Assembly: GCF_028618435.1 (NCBI RefSeq)
Contig: NZ_JAQISW010000002.1
Span: 186,001-250,000, forward strand
Source: Bartonella sp. MM73XJBT.G
GTDB taxonomy: Bacteria; Pseudomonadota; Alphaproteobacteria; Rhizobiales; Rhizobiaceae
DNA: 64,000 nt
Reading direction: 5' to 3'
In this document: positions 50,550-61,447 of the stretch, piece by piece
Numbering within the stretch: position 1 is the first letter of the stretch
Layout: each line of letters begins with the position of its first letter
Notes under the pieces: model-generated
What the model saw: only the letters and a program-made list of their open reading frames with translations
Database searches by the model: none
Told to the model about the DNA's origin: nothing
Made by a program: the position numbers and the translations under genes

Positions 50550-51005
50550 TTAACAATTATCTCCAAGTCTCTTTTTTAGAGCGATCATGCATAAAGCAGC
50601 TTCAGCCGCAAAACCACCTTTATTTTTGTCATCTTGTTTTGCACGCACCCATGCTTGCTCTTTATTTTCAACTGTCAAAATACCATTTCCAATAGCTAAG
50701 TGCTTATGAACAGCTAAATCCATCAAGGCCCGACAAGAATCATTGGCAACAATTTCAAAATGATATGTTTCACCCCGAATAACACAACCCAGTGCAACAT
50801 AACCGTCATAAGATATCTTATTTTGTTCAGCAAAAGCTATTGCAGCTGGTATTTCTAAGGCTCCTGGAACTGTTATAATATCATAACTTGCTTCAGCTTT
50901 TTGCAAAGCACTTATAGCACCTTTCAAAAGTGCATCAGAAATCTGTTCATAAAAACGTGCTTCAACAATCAATACGTGAGGATTTTTACGTATCTCTTTC
51001 ACCAT
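50550..51005 (-). CDS. ribH: 6,7-dimethyl-8-ribityllumazine synthase
   Basis: Penultimate step of riboflavin synthesis. About 151 residues from the ATG at 51005 ([19 protein letters not shown]); the open frame runs a little further but without a better start. Motifs [33 protein letters not shown] and the C-terminal [19 protein letters not shown] are intact. Sits between ribE and nusB on the minus strand. Confidence 0.95.
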   Translation of the reverse strand: MVKEIRKNPHVLIVEARFYEQISDALLKGAISALQKAEASYDIITVPGALEIPAAIAFAEQNKISYDGYVALGCVIRGETYHFEIVANDSCRALMDLAVHKHLAIGNGILTVENKEQAWVRAKQDDKNKGGFAAEAALCMIALKKRLGDNC

Positions 51006-51087
51006 AATGGAATTCCACAAAAAACGAATCAAAAAAACTCAAAGCTATAGAGCATAAAATGCTAAAAACGATCAATAGAGTTATAGC

Positions 51088-51705
51088 TTATTCAACTTCT
51101 CTTTTAAAAGCAAAAAGCTTAGCAGCATAACGAGCAAGCTGGTCAATTTCCAAATTAACCCAATCTCCAATTTTAGCTTGTCCCCACGTTGTCATTTCAA
51201 GTGTATGGCGAATAATAAGAACATCAAAAACACAATCTTCAACACCATTAACAGTCAAAGATGTTCCATTAAGCGCAAGTGATCCCTTAAAAACAATAAA
51301 AGGCATAAATTTTCTTGAAGCTTTTAAATAAAAACGAATTGCATCCCCTTCATTTTTTTGTTCAACAATTTCAGCTAAGCCATCAATATGACCAGAAACA
51401 AAATGCCCTCCCATTTCATCACCCAATCTCAGCGAGCGTTCTAAATTAACAAAAGTTCCTTTTTTCCATTGGGCAAGATTTGTTAAACGTAATGTTTCTT
51501 CCCACGCCTCAACAATAAACCAATTGGAGTCTCCTTGTTTAAAGCCTCGTTCTACAACTGTCAGACAAATTCCTGAACACGCAATTGACGCACCAATTGC
51601 TAAGTTTTGTATAGCATAGCGTGTAGAAATCTTTACACGCATCCCCTGCTTTAAAGGTTGAACATCCTCAACACAACCGATATCCGTTATAATTCCTGTG
51701 AACAT
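51088..51705 (-). CDS. ribE: Riboflavin synthase alpha chain
   Basis: Dismutates two lumazines to riboflavin. 205 residues with two similar lumazine-binding barrels. The first includes [10 protein letters not shown] and ASIACSGICLTVVE; the second GHFVSGHIDGLAEI and SLALNGTSLTVNGVE. Its start overlaps the ribD stop by 19 bp, so the genes are translationally coupled. Also called ribC in some schemes. Confidence 0.96.
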   Translation of the reverse strand: MFTGIITDIGCVEDVQPLKQGMRVKISTRYAIQNLAIGASIACSGICLTVVERGFKQGDSNWFIVEAWEETLRLTNLAQWKKGTFVNLERSLRLGDEMGGHFVSGHIDGLAEIVEQKNEGDAIRFYLKASRKFMPFIVFKGSLALNGTSLTVNGVEDCVFDVLIIRHTLEMTTWGQAKIGDWVNLEIDQLARYAAKLFAFKREVE

Positions 51706-52814
51706 AATGTCTTACGTCTCCATTTATAAAAACGGTCATTTCCAAACATTTTTGTCTCAACCTCATGAAATTGCGAAAGATAATTTTCAAAATGAGGGGC
51801 TTCAATACGTTTTTTTCCTAAAATAACCGGACTATAAAAACATATCAAATGATCAACACAACCAGCATTCAAAAACTTTTCCCCTGTCTTTACACCTCCT
51901 TCCAGTAAAACACTATTAATTCCATGTTTATAAAGCATCTGTAAAAGAGCAAAGGGTTCTACAAAACCATTATTCATCTCTACCGAATAAACAGACACAC
52001 CATATTGTTCCAACGCATTTTTTTTGTTTTTCTTTGAAAGATCCCCATTACAAATAACCCATGTAGGAATTTTAATGGCTGTTTGGATAACTTTCGCATC
52101 AAGGGGAATAGATAAATCTGAATCTAAAATAATACGAATTGGCGAACGCATTTCCATTCCTGGCAAGCGGCAATTGAGTTGTGGATCATCGGCTAATATA
52201 GTCCCAATACCAACAAGAATAGCGTTGTTTTGAGCCCGTAGAATATGCGTATGGGTATGGGAAAGGGGACCACTAATTTTTATTCCCCCCTCCTCTTTTT
52301 TTCCCACACTATTATCAGCAGAAATTGCCATTTTAAAAGTAACAGCACAACGCTGCATCTTCTTTATACACCAATGCGTCCATAAAGCTTCAAAAGCCTC
52401 TTCAACTAAAATGCCCTCAACGACTTCAATACCCGCCGCACGCAAAAGAGCAAGACCACGACCAGCCATACGCTTATCACAATCGGTCAGAGCAACAACA
52501 ACTCGGGAAATACCTGAATCAATAAGTGCACTAACACACGGAGAAGTTTTTCCATAATGTGCGCAGGGTTCTAAAGTAACATAAGCGGTCGCTCCTTGAG
52601 CCAGAGAACCAGCCATACGTAAAGCTTGCACTTCCGCATGAGGTCTGCCATGAAGAGCTGTTACACCATAACCAACAATAAATGACCCAGCACCGCCATC
52701 ATTTTGCACAATTAGCGCACCCACGGAAGGATTCTCACCTGTAAGTCCCACATGACGCTCTGCTAAACGGATAGCGGCAGCCATAAACCGTTCATCTTGC
52801 ACTTTCTTATTCAT
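51687..52814 (-). CDS. ribD: Bifunctional riboflavin deaminase/reductase
   Basis: Deaminates and then reduces the pyrimidine ribitol precursor. About 375 residues. N-terminal deaminase: [11 protein letters not shown] and [11 protein letters not shown] (zinc His and two Cys). C-terminal NADPH reductase: [36 protein letters not shown] and [17 protein letters not shown]. The ATG at 52814 lies inside the end of nrdR (ATGAATAA overlap). Confidence 0.96.
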   Translation of the reverse strand: MNKKVQDERFMAAAIRLAERHVGLTGENPSVGALIVQNDGGAGSFIVGYGVTALHGRPHAEVQALRMAGSLAQGATAYVTLEPCAHYGKTSPCVSALIDSGISRVVVALTDCDKRMAGRGLALLRAAGIEVVEGILVEEAFEALWTHWCIKKMQRCAVTFKMAISADNSVGKKEEGGIKISGPLSHTHTHILRAQNNAILVGIGTILADDPQLNCRLPGMEMRSPIRIILDSDLSIPLDAKVIQTAIKIPTWVICNGDLSKKNKKNALEQYGVSVYSVEMNNGFVEPFALLQMLYKHGINSVLLEGGVKTGEKFLNAGCVDHLICFYSPVILGKKRIEAPHFENYLSQFHEVETKMFGNDRFYKWRRKTLCSQEL

Positions 52815-53289
52815 CAAAACGAGATTCTGTATCCGCTACACCCTTTGACAACTCATCGATAATATCGTGAAAATCGCTTGCATTACGAAAATCTCGATAC
52901 ACAGAAGCAAAACGGATATAAGCAATATCATCAATCCTTTTTAATGCTTCCATCACAAGATGCCCAATTTTTTCTGAAGCAATCTCTGGTTCTCCCAAAC
53001 TCTCAAGCTGGCGTACAATGCCAGAGATTGCTCGTTCAATACGATCAGGATCAATATTGCGCTTACGTACTGCCACATCAACTGATCGCATTAATTTATC
53101 ACGATCAAATGGTTCATATCGTCCACTTTTTTTAGTAACCAAAAGCTCACGCAATTGAACACGTTCAAAAGTTGTAAAACGACCACCACAGACAGAACAC
53201 ACACGGCGGCGCCGAATCACCGCACCCTCTTCTGCTGGACGTGAATCTTTTACCTGTGTATCCTCATATTGGCAGTAAGGACAGCGCAT
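52807..53289 (-). CDS. nrdR: Ribonucleotide reductase regulator NrdR
   Basis: Zinc-ribbon/ATP-cone repressor that senses dATP/ATP and controls ribonucleotide reductase genes. 160 residues, with zinc ligands Cys3, Cys6, Cys31 and Cys34 (RCPYCQYED and [15 protein letters not shown]) and the ATP-cone [16 protein letters not shown] onwards. It lies 13 bp after glyA and overlaps ribD, an arrangement common in alphaproteobacteria. Confidence 0.97.
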   Translation of the reverse strand: MRCPYCQYEDTQVKDSRPAEEGAVIRRRRVCSVCGGRFTTFERVQLRELLVTKKSGRYEPFDRDKLMRSVDVAVRKRNIDPDRIERAISGIVRQLESLGEPEIASEKIGHLVMEALKRIDDIAYIRFASVYRDFRNASDFHDIIDELSKGVADTESRFDE

Positions 53290-53302
53290 CTCTTTTTTAC
53301 CC

Positions 53303-54616
53303 TTAACGCGTGCTAAGATAAGAGTAAAGAGGATATTGATTCGTTATATCTTCCACCTTTTTCTTAACTGCCATTTCAACGGCATGATTATCTTCATCAC
53401 TTTTTGCATTCCGAAGACCATCAAGAACTTCTGCAACCAGATGCGCGACTTGAACAAACTCCTTTTCTGAAAAACCACGCGTTGTGGCAGCAGGTGATCC
53501 CAAACGAACTCCCGATGTTATAGATGGTGTTTCAGGATCAAAAGGAATGCCATTTTTATTGCAGGTAATATGAGCACGTCCTAAAGCCAATTCGGCACGT
53601 TTTCCTGTAAGATTTTTCGAACGTAAATCAACCAACAATAAATGATTATCTGTACCGCCAGAAACAATATTAAAATCATGACTCTGTAATGTTTTTGCTA
53701 AAGCTTTCGCATTAGCGACAACATGAGCACTGTAACTCTTAAAAGATGGATGCAAAGCTTCCGCAAATGCAACAGCCTTTGCCGCAATCACATGCATTAA
53801 AGGTCCCCCTTGAAGACCAGGGAAAATAGCAGAATTGATTTTTCTGGATAAACTCTCATCATTTGTCAAGATCAACCCACCACGAGGTCCTCGAAGCGAT
53901 TTATGTGTTGTTGTCGTTACGATATGCGCATGGGGGACTGGGGAAGGATGTACACCACCAGCAACAAGACCAGCAATATGAGACATATCTACAAGAAAAT
54001 GAGCACCAATCTCATCTGCAATTTCACGGAAGCGTTCCCAATCCCAGAATCGAGGATAAGATGACCCCCCTGCTATAATAAGTTTTGGCTTACGTTCTTT
54101 TGCAAGCCGCTCAACCTCATCCATATCAATAATCTGATCTTCTTGACGTACACCATAGGAAACAACATCAAACCATTTTCCCGACATATTGACAGATGAA
54201 CCATGTGTAAGGTGACCACCAGCATTTAAATCCAACCCCATAAATGTGTCACCAGGCTGAAGTAACGCCAGAAAGACAGCTTGATTCATTTGGCTACCAG
54301 AATTAGGCTGTACATTTGCAAAAGCAGCACCAAAAAGCTGTTTTGCTCTTTCAATAGCTAAATCTTCAACAACATCGACAAATTGACACCCGCCATAATA
54401 GCGCTTTCTTGGATAACCTTCTGCATATTTATTGGTTAAAACAGACCCTTGTGCTTCAAGAACCGCTCTTGAAACAATATTCTCTGAAGCAATCAGCTCA
54501 ATCTCATTTTGTTGCCGCTCAAACTCCCCTCTAATGGCGTTAAAAATTGCACCATCAACTGTCTGTAAATTATCATTAAAAAAGCGCTTTTGTGCGTCAT
54601 TTTCTTGCTGATTCAT
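53303..54616 (-). CDS. glyA: Serine hydroxymethyltransferase
   Basis: Converts serine and tetrahydrofolate to glycine and methylene-THF. 437 residues from the ATG at 54616 (MNQQENDAQ), better than an in-frame start six codons earlier. PLP lysine Lys239 in [15 protein letters not shown]. Also [26 protein letters not shown] and [16 protein letters not shown]. First gene of the glyA-nrdR-ribD-ribE-ribH-nusB run. No glycine riboswitch pattern was recognised upstream. Confidence 0.97.
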   Translation of the reverse strand: MNQQENDAQKRFFNDNLQTVDGAIFNAIRGEFERQQNEIELIASENIVSRAVLEAQGSVLTNKYAEGYPRKRYYGGCQFVDVVEDLAIERAKQLFGAAFANVQPNSGSQMNQAVFLALLQPGDTFMGLDLNAGGHLTHGSSVNMSGKWFDVVSYGVRQEDQIIDMDEVERLAKERKPKLIIAGGSSYPRFWDWERFREIADEIGAHFLVDMSHIAGLVAGGVHPSPVPHAHIVTTTTHKSLRGPRGGLILTNDESLSRKINSAIFPGLQGGPLMHVIAAKAVAFAEALHPSFKSYSAHVVANAKALAKTLQSHDFNIVSGGTDNHLLLVDLRSKNLTGKRAELALGRAHITCNKNGIPFDPETPSITSGVRLGSPAATTRGFSEKEFVQVAHLVAEVLDGLRNAKSDEDNHAVEMAVKKKVEDITNQYPLYSYLSTR

Positions 54617-54955
54617 AAAACACATCCCTAACATTAAAAAATAAAGTCACTAAACGATAACACAGCAAACTATGCAAACCAAACATTTTAAATCACTTAC
54701 ACTCAAAAATACTGATACAAATATCTATCTTATTCCTCGTCATGGAAACAGTAAAAAAACTTCTCTCGTAAGAAGAGTAAAAAATAAAATTAAGTTTCTT
54801 CTTTTGTGTCCTCATTTACACCTTCTACAAAAAGAATCTATAATCTAAAGGAATTCAATAAGTTAATGATTATTATTTAAGTTGGTAATGATTTAAAATA
54901 ATTTATAATAAAAAAACTAGATATCGTAGGAAAAATTAATACAAGGCGTTTAAGA

Positions 54956-55888
54956 ATGGTAACCAAAGTTTTTATTGATGGTGAACACGGCACAACCGGA
55001 CTACAAATACAAAAACGCTTAGAGAAACGTACAGATTTAAAACTACTCTCTCTTGCTCACAAGGATCGCCATAATGTTCATCTGCGGAAAGACTATCTTG
55101 CTCAAACGGATATTGCTATTTTATGTCTTCCAGATGATGCAGCACGCAAAACTGTTCATTGGCTTAGAAAAAATAAAAACATTAGGGTTATTGATAGCTC
55201 AACAGCTCACCGTGTTGCTCCAAACTGGGTTTACGGTTTTCCTGAAATGACAGCAGGGCAAAAAAAACGCATTCAAACAGCCCATTACGTCTCTAATCCT
55301 GGATGTTATCCTACTGGAGCCATTAGCTTGATTCGTCCCCTTCGTGAAGCAGGATTGTTAGACGCCGATTATCCCATCTCGATTCATGCAATCTCCGGCT
55401 ATACCGGTGGAGGAAGACAACTGATTACACAAATGGAAAATCAATCTCAAGAAAATATTCAGGAAAATTATTTTATCTATGGCCTCAATCTTGAACACAA
55501 ACATGTACCAGAAATTAAACTCCATGGACAAATTAATCAAACGCCACTTTTTATACCCAGTGTTGGTCGTTTTCCTCAAGGAATGATTGTGAATCTTCCA
55601 CTACACCGCCATTTATTCACAAAATCAGCAAACTGTTCTGATCTGCGCGAAATTCTTGCAAACCATTACGAAGGACAAAACATCATTTCAGTTGCATCAC
55701 AAGATGAAACAGCTTCTCTTCAAAGACTAAATCCAGAATGTTTTGCCAATAAAGATGGTATGAAATTGCTCGTATTTGGAAATGATCGCGAAGGAATTTT
55801 TAATCTCTGTGCTCTCTTCGATAATTTAGGAAAAGGCGCATCAGCTGCCGCTATTCAAAACCTAGATTTAATGCTTTTAGCCAATTAA
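54956..55888 (+). CDS. argC: N-acetyl-gamma-glutamyl-phosphate reductase, type 2
   Basis: Third step of arginine synthesis. 310 residues, the shorter type 2 form. N-terminal FIDGEHGTTGLQI (NADP-binding), catalytic Cys117 in VSNPGCYPTGAI, and AISGYTGGGRQLI. Monocistronic as far as seen, divergent from glyA with a 340-bp AT-rich gap and convergent with ctaA. Confidence 0.95.
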   Translation: MVTKVFIDGEHGTTGLQIQKRLEKRTDLKLLSLAHKDRHNVHLRKDYLAQTDIAILCLPDDAARKTVHWLRKNKNIRVIDSSTAHRVAPNWVYGFPEMTAGQKKRIQTAHYVSNPGCYPTGAISLIRPLREAGLLDADYPISIHAISGYTGGGRQLITQMENQSQENIQENYFIYGLNLEHKHVPEIKLHGQINQTPLFIPSVGRFPQGMIVNLPLHRHLFTKSANCSDLREILANHYEGQNIISVASQDETASLQRLNPECFANKDGMKLLVFGNDREGIFNLCALFDNLGKGASAAAIQNLDLMLLAN

Positions 55889-55924
55889 ACGCCATCTGGA
55901 TACATACTTTTATTCAACAACCTT

Positions 55925-57028
55925 TTATTCAACAACGTGATATGCCCCTTTTGTTGCTCGCCAGTGTGCAACCGCAAAACATAACACGGCTAATGCCATA
56001 CTTTGATGAATGAGCCCTAAACTTATCGGAACCTCATGTAACAGTGTCAAGATACCTAAAAGTGCTTGGATAATGATCATAAAGCAGATAAAAAATGCCC
56101 GACGAGAATGGGTTGAATTGGGAATATTTTTTTGCACATAGAAAGCATGAATAACTGAGACAATAAATAAAAAATAAGCAAAAAAACGATGAATAAATTG
56201 AACAGTTAAGGAATTTTCGAATAAATTGAGCCAAACAGGACGTTGCTGCAACAATCCATCAGGAATGATCTGACCATCCATAAGGGGCCATGTATTATAG
56301 ACTTTTCCAGCATGAAGCCCTGCAACCAAAGCGCCCAAATAAATCTCTATCAAAACGAAAATAACGAGCCAAGCCGCAAAATATTGCACCTTTTGATTGG
56401 CTGGTTTTTCTGAATATTCTGCAAGTCCTCGAGATAAATAAGTAACAAAAATAATAACCAAACATGCCGTTATAAGATGAAATGCCAAACGATATTGGCT
56501 CACGCTTGTTAGATTACTTTGGCCAATCCCTGAAGCGACCATCCACCAACCAATAAAGCCTTGAAAGGCGATAAGGATCGGCACAACAATAAGCGGGAGT
56601 AAAATATTTTTTTCAATACGCTTCGTCACCCAAAACCAAATTAACCCCAATAAAGCGACAAGACCAACAAGACGCCCGAGAACACGGTGCGCCCATTCCC
56701 ACCAAAAAATGACCTTAAAAGCACTTAACGTCATATCAGGATTAAGCAACTTATACTGTGTTATCTGTTGATATTTTAAAAATTCCTCTTGCCATTGCTC
56801 TACACCAATCGGTGGAATAACGCCATGAATTGGCTTCCATTCCGTTATTGATAATCCTGATCCCGTCAAACGGGTTGCCCCCCCTACTAAAACAATTGCT
56901 AAACAAAGCAATAAAATAGAATAAAGCCACACCTGAATTTGCTTCCGATTTCTCTTTTGCACAGGTGTTAAAAGGTTATTGTTTAATCTTTTTACTGCCA
57001 TCTCTAATTGCCCCACGCTTCTCTCCAA
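55925..57028 (-). CDS. ctaA: Heme A synthase
   Basis: Oxidises the heme O methyl group to give heme A for cytochrome aa3 oxidase. 367 residues with about 8 transmembrane helices. COX15 motifs: GGATRLTGSGLSITEWKPI near residue 44 and WAHRVLGRLVG (heme-ligand His), then second-half HLITACLVIIF and FIHRFFAYFLFIVSVIHA and LIHQSMALAVL (further ligand His residues). This is the alphaproteobacterial (COX15-type) form. Inner membrane. Confidence 0.95.
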   Translation of the reverse strand: MERSVGQLEMAVKRLNNNLLTPVQKRNRKQIQVWLYSILLLCLAIVLVGGATRLTGSGLSITEWKPIHGVIPPIGVEQWQEEFLKYQQITQYKLLNPDMTLSAFKVIFWWEWAHRVLGRLVGLVALLGLIWFWVTKRIEKNILLPLIVVPILIAFQGFIGWWMVASGIGQSNLTSVSQYRLAFHLITACLVIIFVTYLSRGLAEYSEKPANQKVQYFAAWLVIFVLIEIYLGALVAGLHAGKVYNTWPLMDGQIIPDGLLQQRPVWLNLFENSLTVQFIHRFFAYFLFIVSVIHAFYVQKNIPNSTHSRRAFFICFMIIIQALLGILTLLHEVPISLGLIHQSMALAVLCFAVAHWRATKGAYHVVE

Positions 57029-57147
57029 CTACAATGCATTTTTAAATTTAAAACACAAAATCCTCGTACTTTAGTATGTACTATAACTTTAGCAAAAAAC
57101 AAGCATACCACTATAACATGCAATACATATTTCTTTTTTTACGAAAT

Positions 57148-58974
57148 TCATAATGCAACAACACGATACACAGTCTTTGGAAAGCGACTGACCATTCGCA
57201 TCATCCAGTCCTGTTTATTAAGAACAGTATTAGAAATATAATAGTCCGTTAGCTCTGCAAATTGCTCAAATCCATATTTAGGTTCGCTTGCCATCTCTAA
57301 AATGATAAAATCATACTCTTTTTTAAATTCTTGTAATATGTGAGAAATATTATTTGAAAAATCTTGTGCAGAAACAGCGCTTGTTAATCCTTGAGGGAGA
57401 ATATCAACCCCCGTATCATAATCACGGTAAATAACGTCATGCAACTGAGCATTACCGGTTAAAATATCACTCAGCCCCCGATGTGGACCAATGACTTTCT
57501 CTATTTGTTGGCCAGAGATATCAACCAACAAAATTGTTTTGTTCTCTTTTATAAGATGAAGTGAAAGTTTTGCCGCTGTCCGCGCTGCCTCTGGTCCAAT
57601 GATTGAAATAACAGTTGAAGCACGCCATTTCAAAACATCAGATAATCCCTCTATCGTAATAAAGGCTTCAAGATTTTTCACTTCTTGAGAAACTAAAATA
57701 TTCTCATTTTTCTTGAGGGCATTTTCTTTAGACTTCAAATCCTCTTCTGAGAGTTGATTTTTTTTGCTTCTAAAGCATGGATAAAATAATACTATTCCGA
57801 GCAAAAGAGTAAGGAAGCTCGCCAATGCACTCACAAGAATATTTTTTCCATAAAGAGCCATAAAAGAAATTGGCGCTAACGTTGTTGGCACAACCACTTG
57901 GATCTTTGTATTTTGCAAGAGAAGAGAATCATCATTCACCCCCCGATATAAACCAATAACTTTTTCCTTCCCTTGAGTAGACTTACTCATCGCTTGATTT
58001 TGTACATCAATCTCTGCTTTTATTTTATTTTCAAACGCGTTAAAGATTTGATCCAAAGAATGTGATTGATCTTTTACAAAAAAGCTCATCTTTTTTTTGA
58101 GCTGTTTTTCTAACTCCGTTGCAATAATTTCATCTGAATGAACTTGGTCAACGATCTGTGAAATTTTATTTTTTAATTGATAAGAAACCGCCTCTAACTC
58201 CGCAGTCATGGCCTTAATTTGAGGATGTGTCCACCCTAATTGCGCAGCCATGTGTGCTCTTTGTGCTTCCAAGAGATTACGTTTAGATTCCAGAGATACA
58301 ATTGCTGAATTGCCTGCAATAAATGATAAAGACAGTAAAGACTGCCCTTTTTCACGCATCATGTTAATTGTTGAATTCAAACTTGTTAAATGAATACGCT
58401 TTAAAGTTGCTTGCGTTAATTGCAGTGAAAGATCATGAAGCTCTGTTTGTTTGACACCATGCTGAATAAAAGAATCAACAGAAGCACGAAATTCCTGCAT
58501 AACATTAACGATCGCAGTATTATCATATCGCTTGTCTTTTAATTTCTCATTTAACAAAGATTGTTTTTGTTTTACGATTACTTGTGAAAATGTAGAAAAC
58601 CAAGCTTCCACCCCCCATTGAGCTGCTTCAGGTGTTTCAGCTTCGAAAGTAAGATTAATAAGATCACCATGACGCGATAAACGAATATTTTCCTGTTTTT
58701 TTTTCTTATAAAAAGCAATTAAAGAAAAATGCGAATCATCTAAAAATATAGGCTGCGAAAACAAAAATGTGATAATATTGTCTTGTTTTTCAATTGGAAG
58801 TGGCTTTCCTACAGAATCAGATAATGAAAATACTAAAGTTGCTTGGTAACCACGAGGTTGAATAAAATAATACAACAAAATAAAAGAGATAGACAGAATT
58901 TGTAACAGCAAAACAATCAAAATGTTTCGCCATACTGTGCGTACGAACAGTCTTTTATTGCATTTAAGACTCAT
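57148..58974 (-). CDS. Wzz/BY-kinase-like chain-length protein, P-loop lost
   Basis: About 608 residues from the ATG at 58974; a TTG six codons upstream is possible. Two membrane helices (near residue 20 and about 385-405) bracket a periplasmic coiled-coil region (Wzz-like: KQSLLNEKLKDKRYDN, LESKRNLLEAQRAHMAAQLG). The cytoplasmic part resembles ExoP/Wzc tyrosine-kinase domains (HRGLSDILTGNAQLHDVIY, VDILPQG, KKEYDFIILEMA), but the Walker A lysine is missing. Where PGEGKSTTA is expected it reads IIGPEAARTAAKL. Walker A' survives as ILLVDISG. The C-terminal tyrosine cluster is reduced. Polysaccharide chain-length regulation is likely; kinase activity is not. Confidence 0.7.
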   Translation of the reverse strand: MSLKCNKRLFVRTVWRNILIVLLLQILSISFILLYYFIQPRGYQATLVFSLSDSVGKPLPIEKQDNIITFLFSQPIFLDDSHFSLIAFYKKKKQENIRLSRHGDLINLTFEAETPEAAQWGVEAWFSTFSQVIVKQKQSLLNEKLKDKRYDNTAIVNVMQEFRASVDSFIQHGVKQTELHDLSLQLTQATLKRIHLTSLNSTINMMREKGQSLLSLSFIAGNSAIVSLESKRNLLEAQRAHMAAQLGWTHPQIKAMTAELEAVSYQLKNKISQIVDQVHSDEIIATELEKQLKKKMSFFVKDQSHSLDQIFNAFENKIKAEIDVQNQAMSKSTQGKEKVIGLYRGVNDDSLLLQNTKIQVVVPTTLAPISFMALYGKNILVSALASFLTLLLGIVLFYPCFRSKKNQLSEEDLKSKENALKKNENILVSQEVKNLEAFITIEGLSDVLKWRASTVISIIGPEAARTAAKLSLHLIKENKTILLVDISGQQIEKVIGPHRGLSDILTGNAQLHDVIYRDYDTGVDILPQGLTSAVSAQDFSNNISHILQEFKKEYDFIILEMASEPKYGFEQFAELTDYYISNTVLNKQDWMMRMVSRFPKTVYRVVAL

Positions 58975-59118
58975 CTTTATTTTAACCAGCAAAATACTTC
59001 TTCATATCGTTTTATTAAGAGAAAGTAGTAACTATCCTCTTAACTTGCAGCCATATTATTTTGAGATAAGAAAAACATAAAATTTGAGTAAAAAATTTCA
59101 ACAATAGCTTTTAAAAAC

Positions 59119-60462
59119 TTAATTCATATTTTTTTTGATGCTCTCTAGTTGTTTTTTTGCTTCAGAAGTAAGAACGGCTCTAATGGTAACAGAGCCATCA
59201 TCATGTCCTTCCTGCTTTATTTCTGCAGAGTTTTCATAAAACCAATCAATAAGCGACATTTCATGAGGTTTTAAAAGATATTCAATGCTTTTCACCTCTC
59301 CAAAAATTTGCTTTTCAATAGTTCTTAATAATTGATCGAGTCCGTCCCCTTTAAGAGCTGATACCATTAGAGCAGGATTTAGTCGTGTTTTCGCGCTCGT
59401 TTGTAAAACATTCAATGCTTGCTCATCTAACATATCAATCTTATTCCAAACTTCTATGATATGCTCTGTATCATCAATATCGATATCAAGACTTGAAAGC
59501 ACTTCTAAGACATCTTGGGCATGGGCTCGATGATCAAGATCTGACATATCTCTTACATGCAGAATAAGATCCGCCTCAACCACTTCTTCAAGGGTTGCTC
59601 TAAAAGCTGCAATCAAATTTGTTGGCAAATTAGAGATAAAACCTACAGTATCAGATAAAAGAATAGTTTTTCCATGGGGAAGAACAACTTTGCGCAAAGT
59701 CGGATCAAGCGTTGCAAATAACATATTCTTTGCTAAAACATCAGCACCGCTTAAACGGTTAAAAAGAGTTGACTTTCCTGTGTTCGTGTATCCAACCAAA
59801 GCAACAACAGGATAGGATGTTTTTTTTCTTTTTGCTCTATGAAGTGTACGTGTTTTAATAACCGTTTCCAATTCGCGGCGAATACGAATAATTTTTTCTT
59901 GTAAAAGACGCCTATCTGCTTCAATTTGCGTTTCACCAGGTCCACCTAGGAACCCACGCCCCCCTCGTTGCCGTTCCAAGTGTGTCCAACTCCGCACAAG
60001 CCGCCCTTTTTGATAGGACAAATGTGCCAATTCTACTTGCAAAACCCCTTCTTTTGTTCGTGCACGATCACCAAAAATTTCAAGAATCAAAGCTGTTCTA
60101 TCAATAACTTTACAATTCCATAATTTTTCCAAATTACGCTGCTGCACTGGCGTTAAAAAGTGATCTATAATCGCAAGCTCAATAGAATATTCATCGATAT
60201 AATCGGCAAGCACATCTGCTTTACCTTTTCCAAAGAGAGTCGCAGGACGGGGTGTTGTAATATTAATTGTTTCATAACTAACAACTTCTAACCTTATAGC
60301 ATGCGCTAAGCCCAATGCCTCTTGAACGCGAGAAGATATAGAACACTCCCTCAAAGAGTTTTCAATTCTATTCTCTTGAAAAATTGGTATCACAACAAGT
60401 GCGCGCACTTGTTTTATAATTTGCGAAAATACTCCTCCTAATCTCTCATTTTTATTTACCAT
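59119..60462 (-). CDS. hflX: Ribosome-associated GTPase HflX
   Basis: 447 residues. N-terminal HflX domain with FGKGKADVL and the family loop RQRGGRGFLGGPGETQIEADRR (about 165-184), then the G domain: G1 GYTNTGKS (224-231), DTVGFISNLPTNLIAAF (G3 and switch II) and WNKIDML (G4, NKID). HflX binds the 50S subunit and rescues or splits stalled ribosomes under stress. It follows hfq on the same strand (55 bp), as in many proteobacteria. Confidence 0.95.
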   Translation of the reverse strand: MVNKNERLGGVFSQIIKQVRALVVIPIFQENRIENSLRECSISSRVQEALGLAHAIRLEVVSYETINITTPRPATLFGKGKADVLADYIDEYSIELAIIDHFLTPVQQRNLEKLWNCKVIDRTALILEIFGDRARTKEGVLQVELAHLSYQKGRLVRSWTHLERQRGGRGFLGGPGETQIEADRRLLQEKIIRIRRELETVIKTRTLHRAKRKKTSYPVVALVGYTNTGKSTLFNRLSGADVLAKNMLFATLDPTLRKVVLPHGKTILLSDTVGFISNLPTNLIAAFRATLEEVVEADLILHVRDMSDLDHRAHAQDVLEVLSSLDIDIDDTEHIIEVWNKIDMLDEQALNVLQTSAKTRLNPALMVSALKGDGLDQLLRTIEKQIFGEVKSIEYLLKPHEMSLIDWFYENSAEIKQEGHDDGSVTIRAVLTSEAKKQLESIKKNMN

Positions 60463-60517
60463 AGCAATCTAAGTACTTTATAAAATGGGATAAGAGGTTT
60501 ATCTTAAAATGATGTGT

Positions 60518-60757
60518 TTATTCAGGACTTTCTCCTTCAAACATCTGTACAGGCTGTCCGGGCATAATTGTAGAAATAGCATGCTTATAAACCAATTGCG
60601 CGTGTCCATCTCGGCGCAAAAGGACACAAAAATTATCAAATGAAGTTACAATACCCGTGAGTTTAACGCCATTAACAAGAAAAATGGTAAGGGAAATTTT
60701 CTGCTTACGCACCGTATTTAAAAATACATCTTGCAGGTGTTGTGATCGCTCTGCCAT
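60518..60757 (-). CDS. hfq: RNA chaperone Hfq
   Basis: 79 residues, hexameric Sm-like RNA chaperone for small-RNA regulation. The Sm1 motif ([22 protein letters not shown]) and Sm2 core YKHAIS are present, with the short C-terminus usual in alphaproteobacteria. It lies upstream of hflX. The 690 bp before it hold no supportable gene. Confidence 0.97.
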   Translation of the reverse strand: MAERSQHLQDVFLNTVRKQKISLTIFLVNGVKLTGIVTSFDNFCVLLRRDGHAQLVYKHAISTIMPGQPVQMFEGESPE

Positions 60758-61447
60758 TATTCTTACACCTTCATCTCGATTGCATAAAATATTCGTGCAT
60801 GCATATCGACTGAAAAATATTCAATTGTCAACGTAGAAGCTTCAAATTTCAGCAACAAATAACTGAAATTAGAAAAAAAACCGCTCTTTAAAGCAATAAC
60901 AAAGTACAGCTTATGAAAATCTATCATTAAATTAAAAATTTTTTTCACGTTTACTTTTTTATGAAATTACAGTTAAGAAACAAATTTTTATACATCCTAA
61001 TCTATTACAGATCTAAATCTATTACAAATGATGCACCCTTTCCTTTAGAATCAGTAAAAGTAAGCAGACAACAATTCGTTATCTAATAACATTTATTATC
61101 GAGCATCGATACTCAAAAATGCATTCGCACCGCATGATTTTTTGAACATTAATATATAATTGCCATTAAATTGTCTTTATCTCAAAGAAAATAAGTTAAT
61201 AAAGTTTTTTATAAACACAAGTTGTAAACAGTATTTTTGTCTTTTTAAAAATCAAATAATAAATTGTTTTTATTACATTTTTAAACCTTCTTAAACGGAG
61301 TATAAGATACTGCATTAACTTTATTTTGATAAGTTTTCAATTTTTTTTCCTGGGCATATTCCTTTCTAAATAATTAACAGCTAGTATGCGGAAATTATGT
61401 GGAAGAGCATGTATCCCTTTTTCCCTTTGTAAGAGTACGAGACGAGT
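60758..61447. other. Gene-free spacer between hfq and the giant gene
   Basis: About 690 bp, AT-rich, between two divergent genes. It must carry both promoters. No frame of coding quality was seen. Confidence 0.45.

Noticed and set aside
60763-60948. 61-codon minus-strand frame upstream of hfq
   Set aside because: No ribosome site, AT-driven composition, and it would lie in the hfq promoter region.
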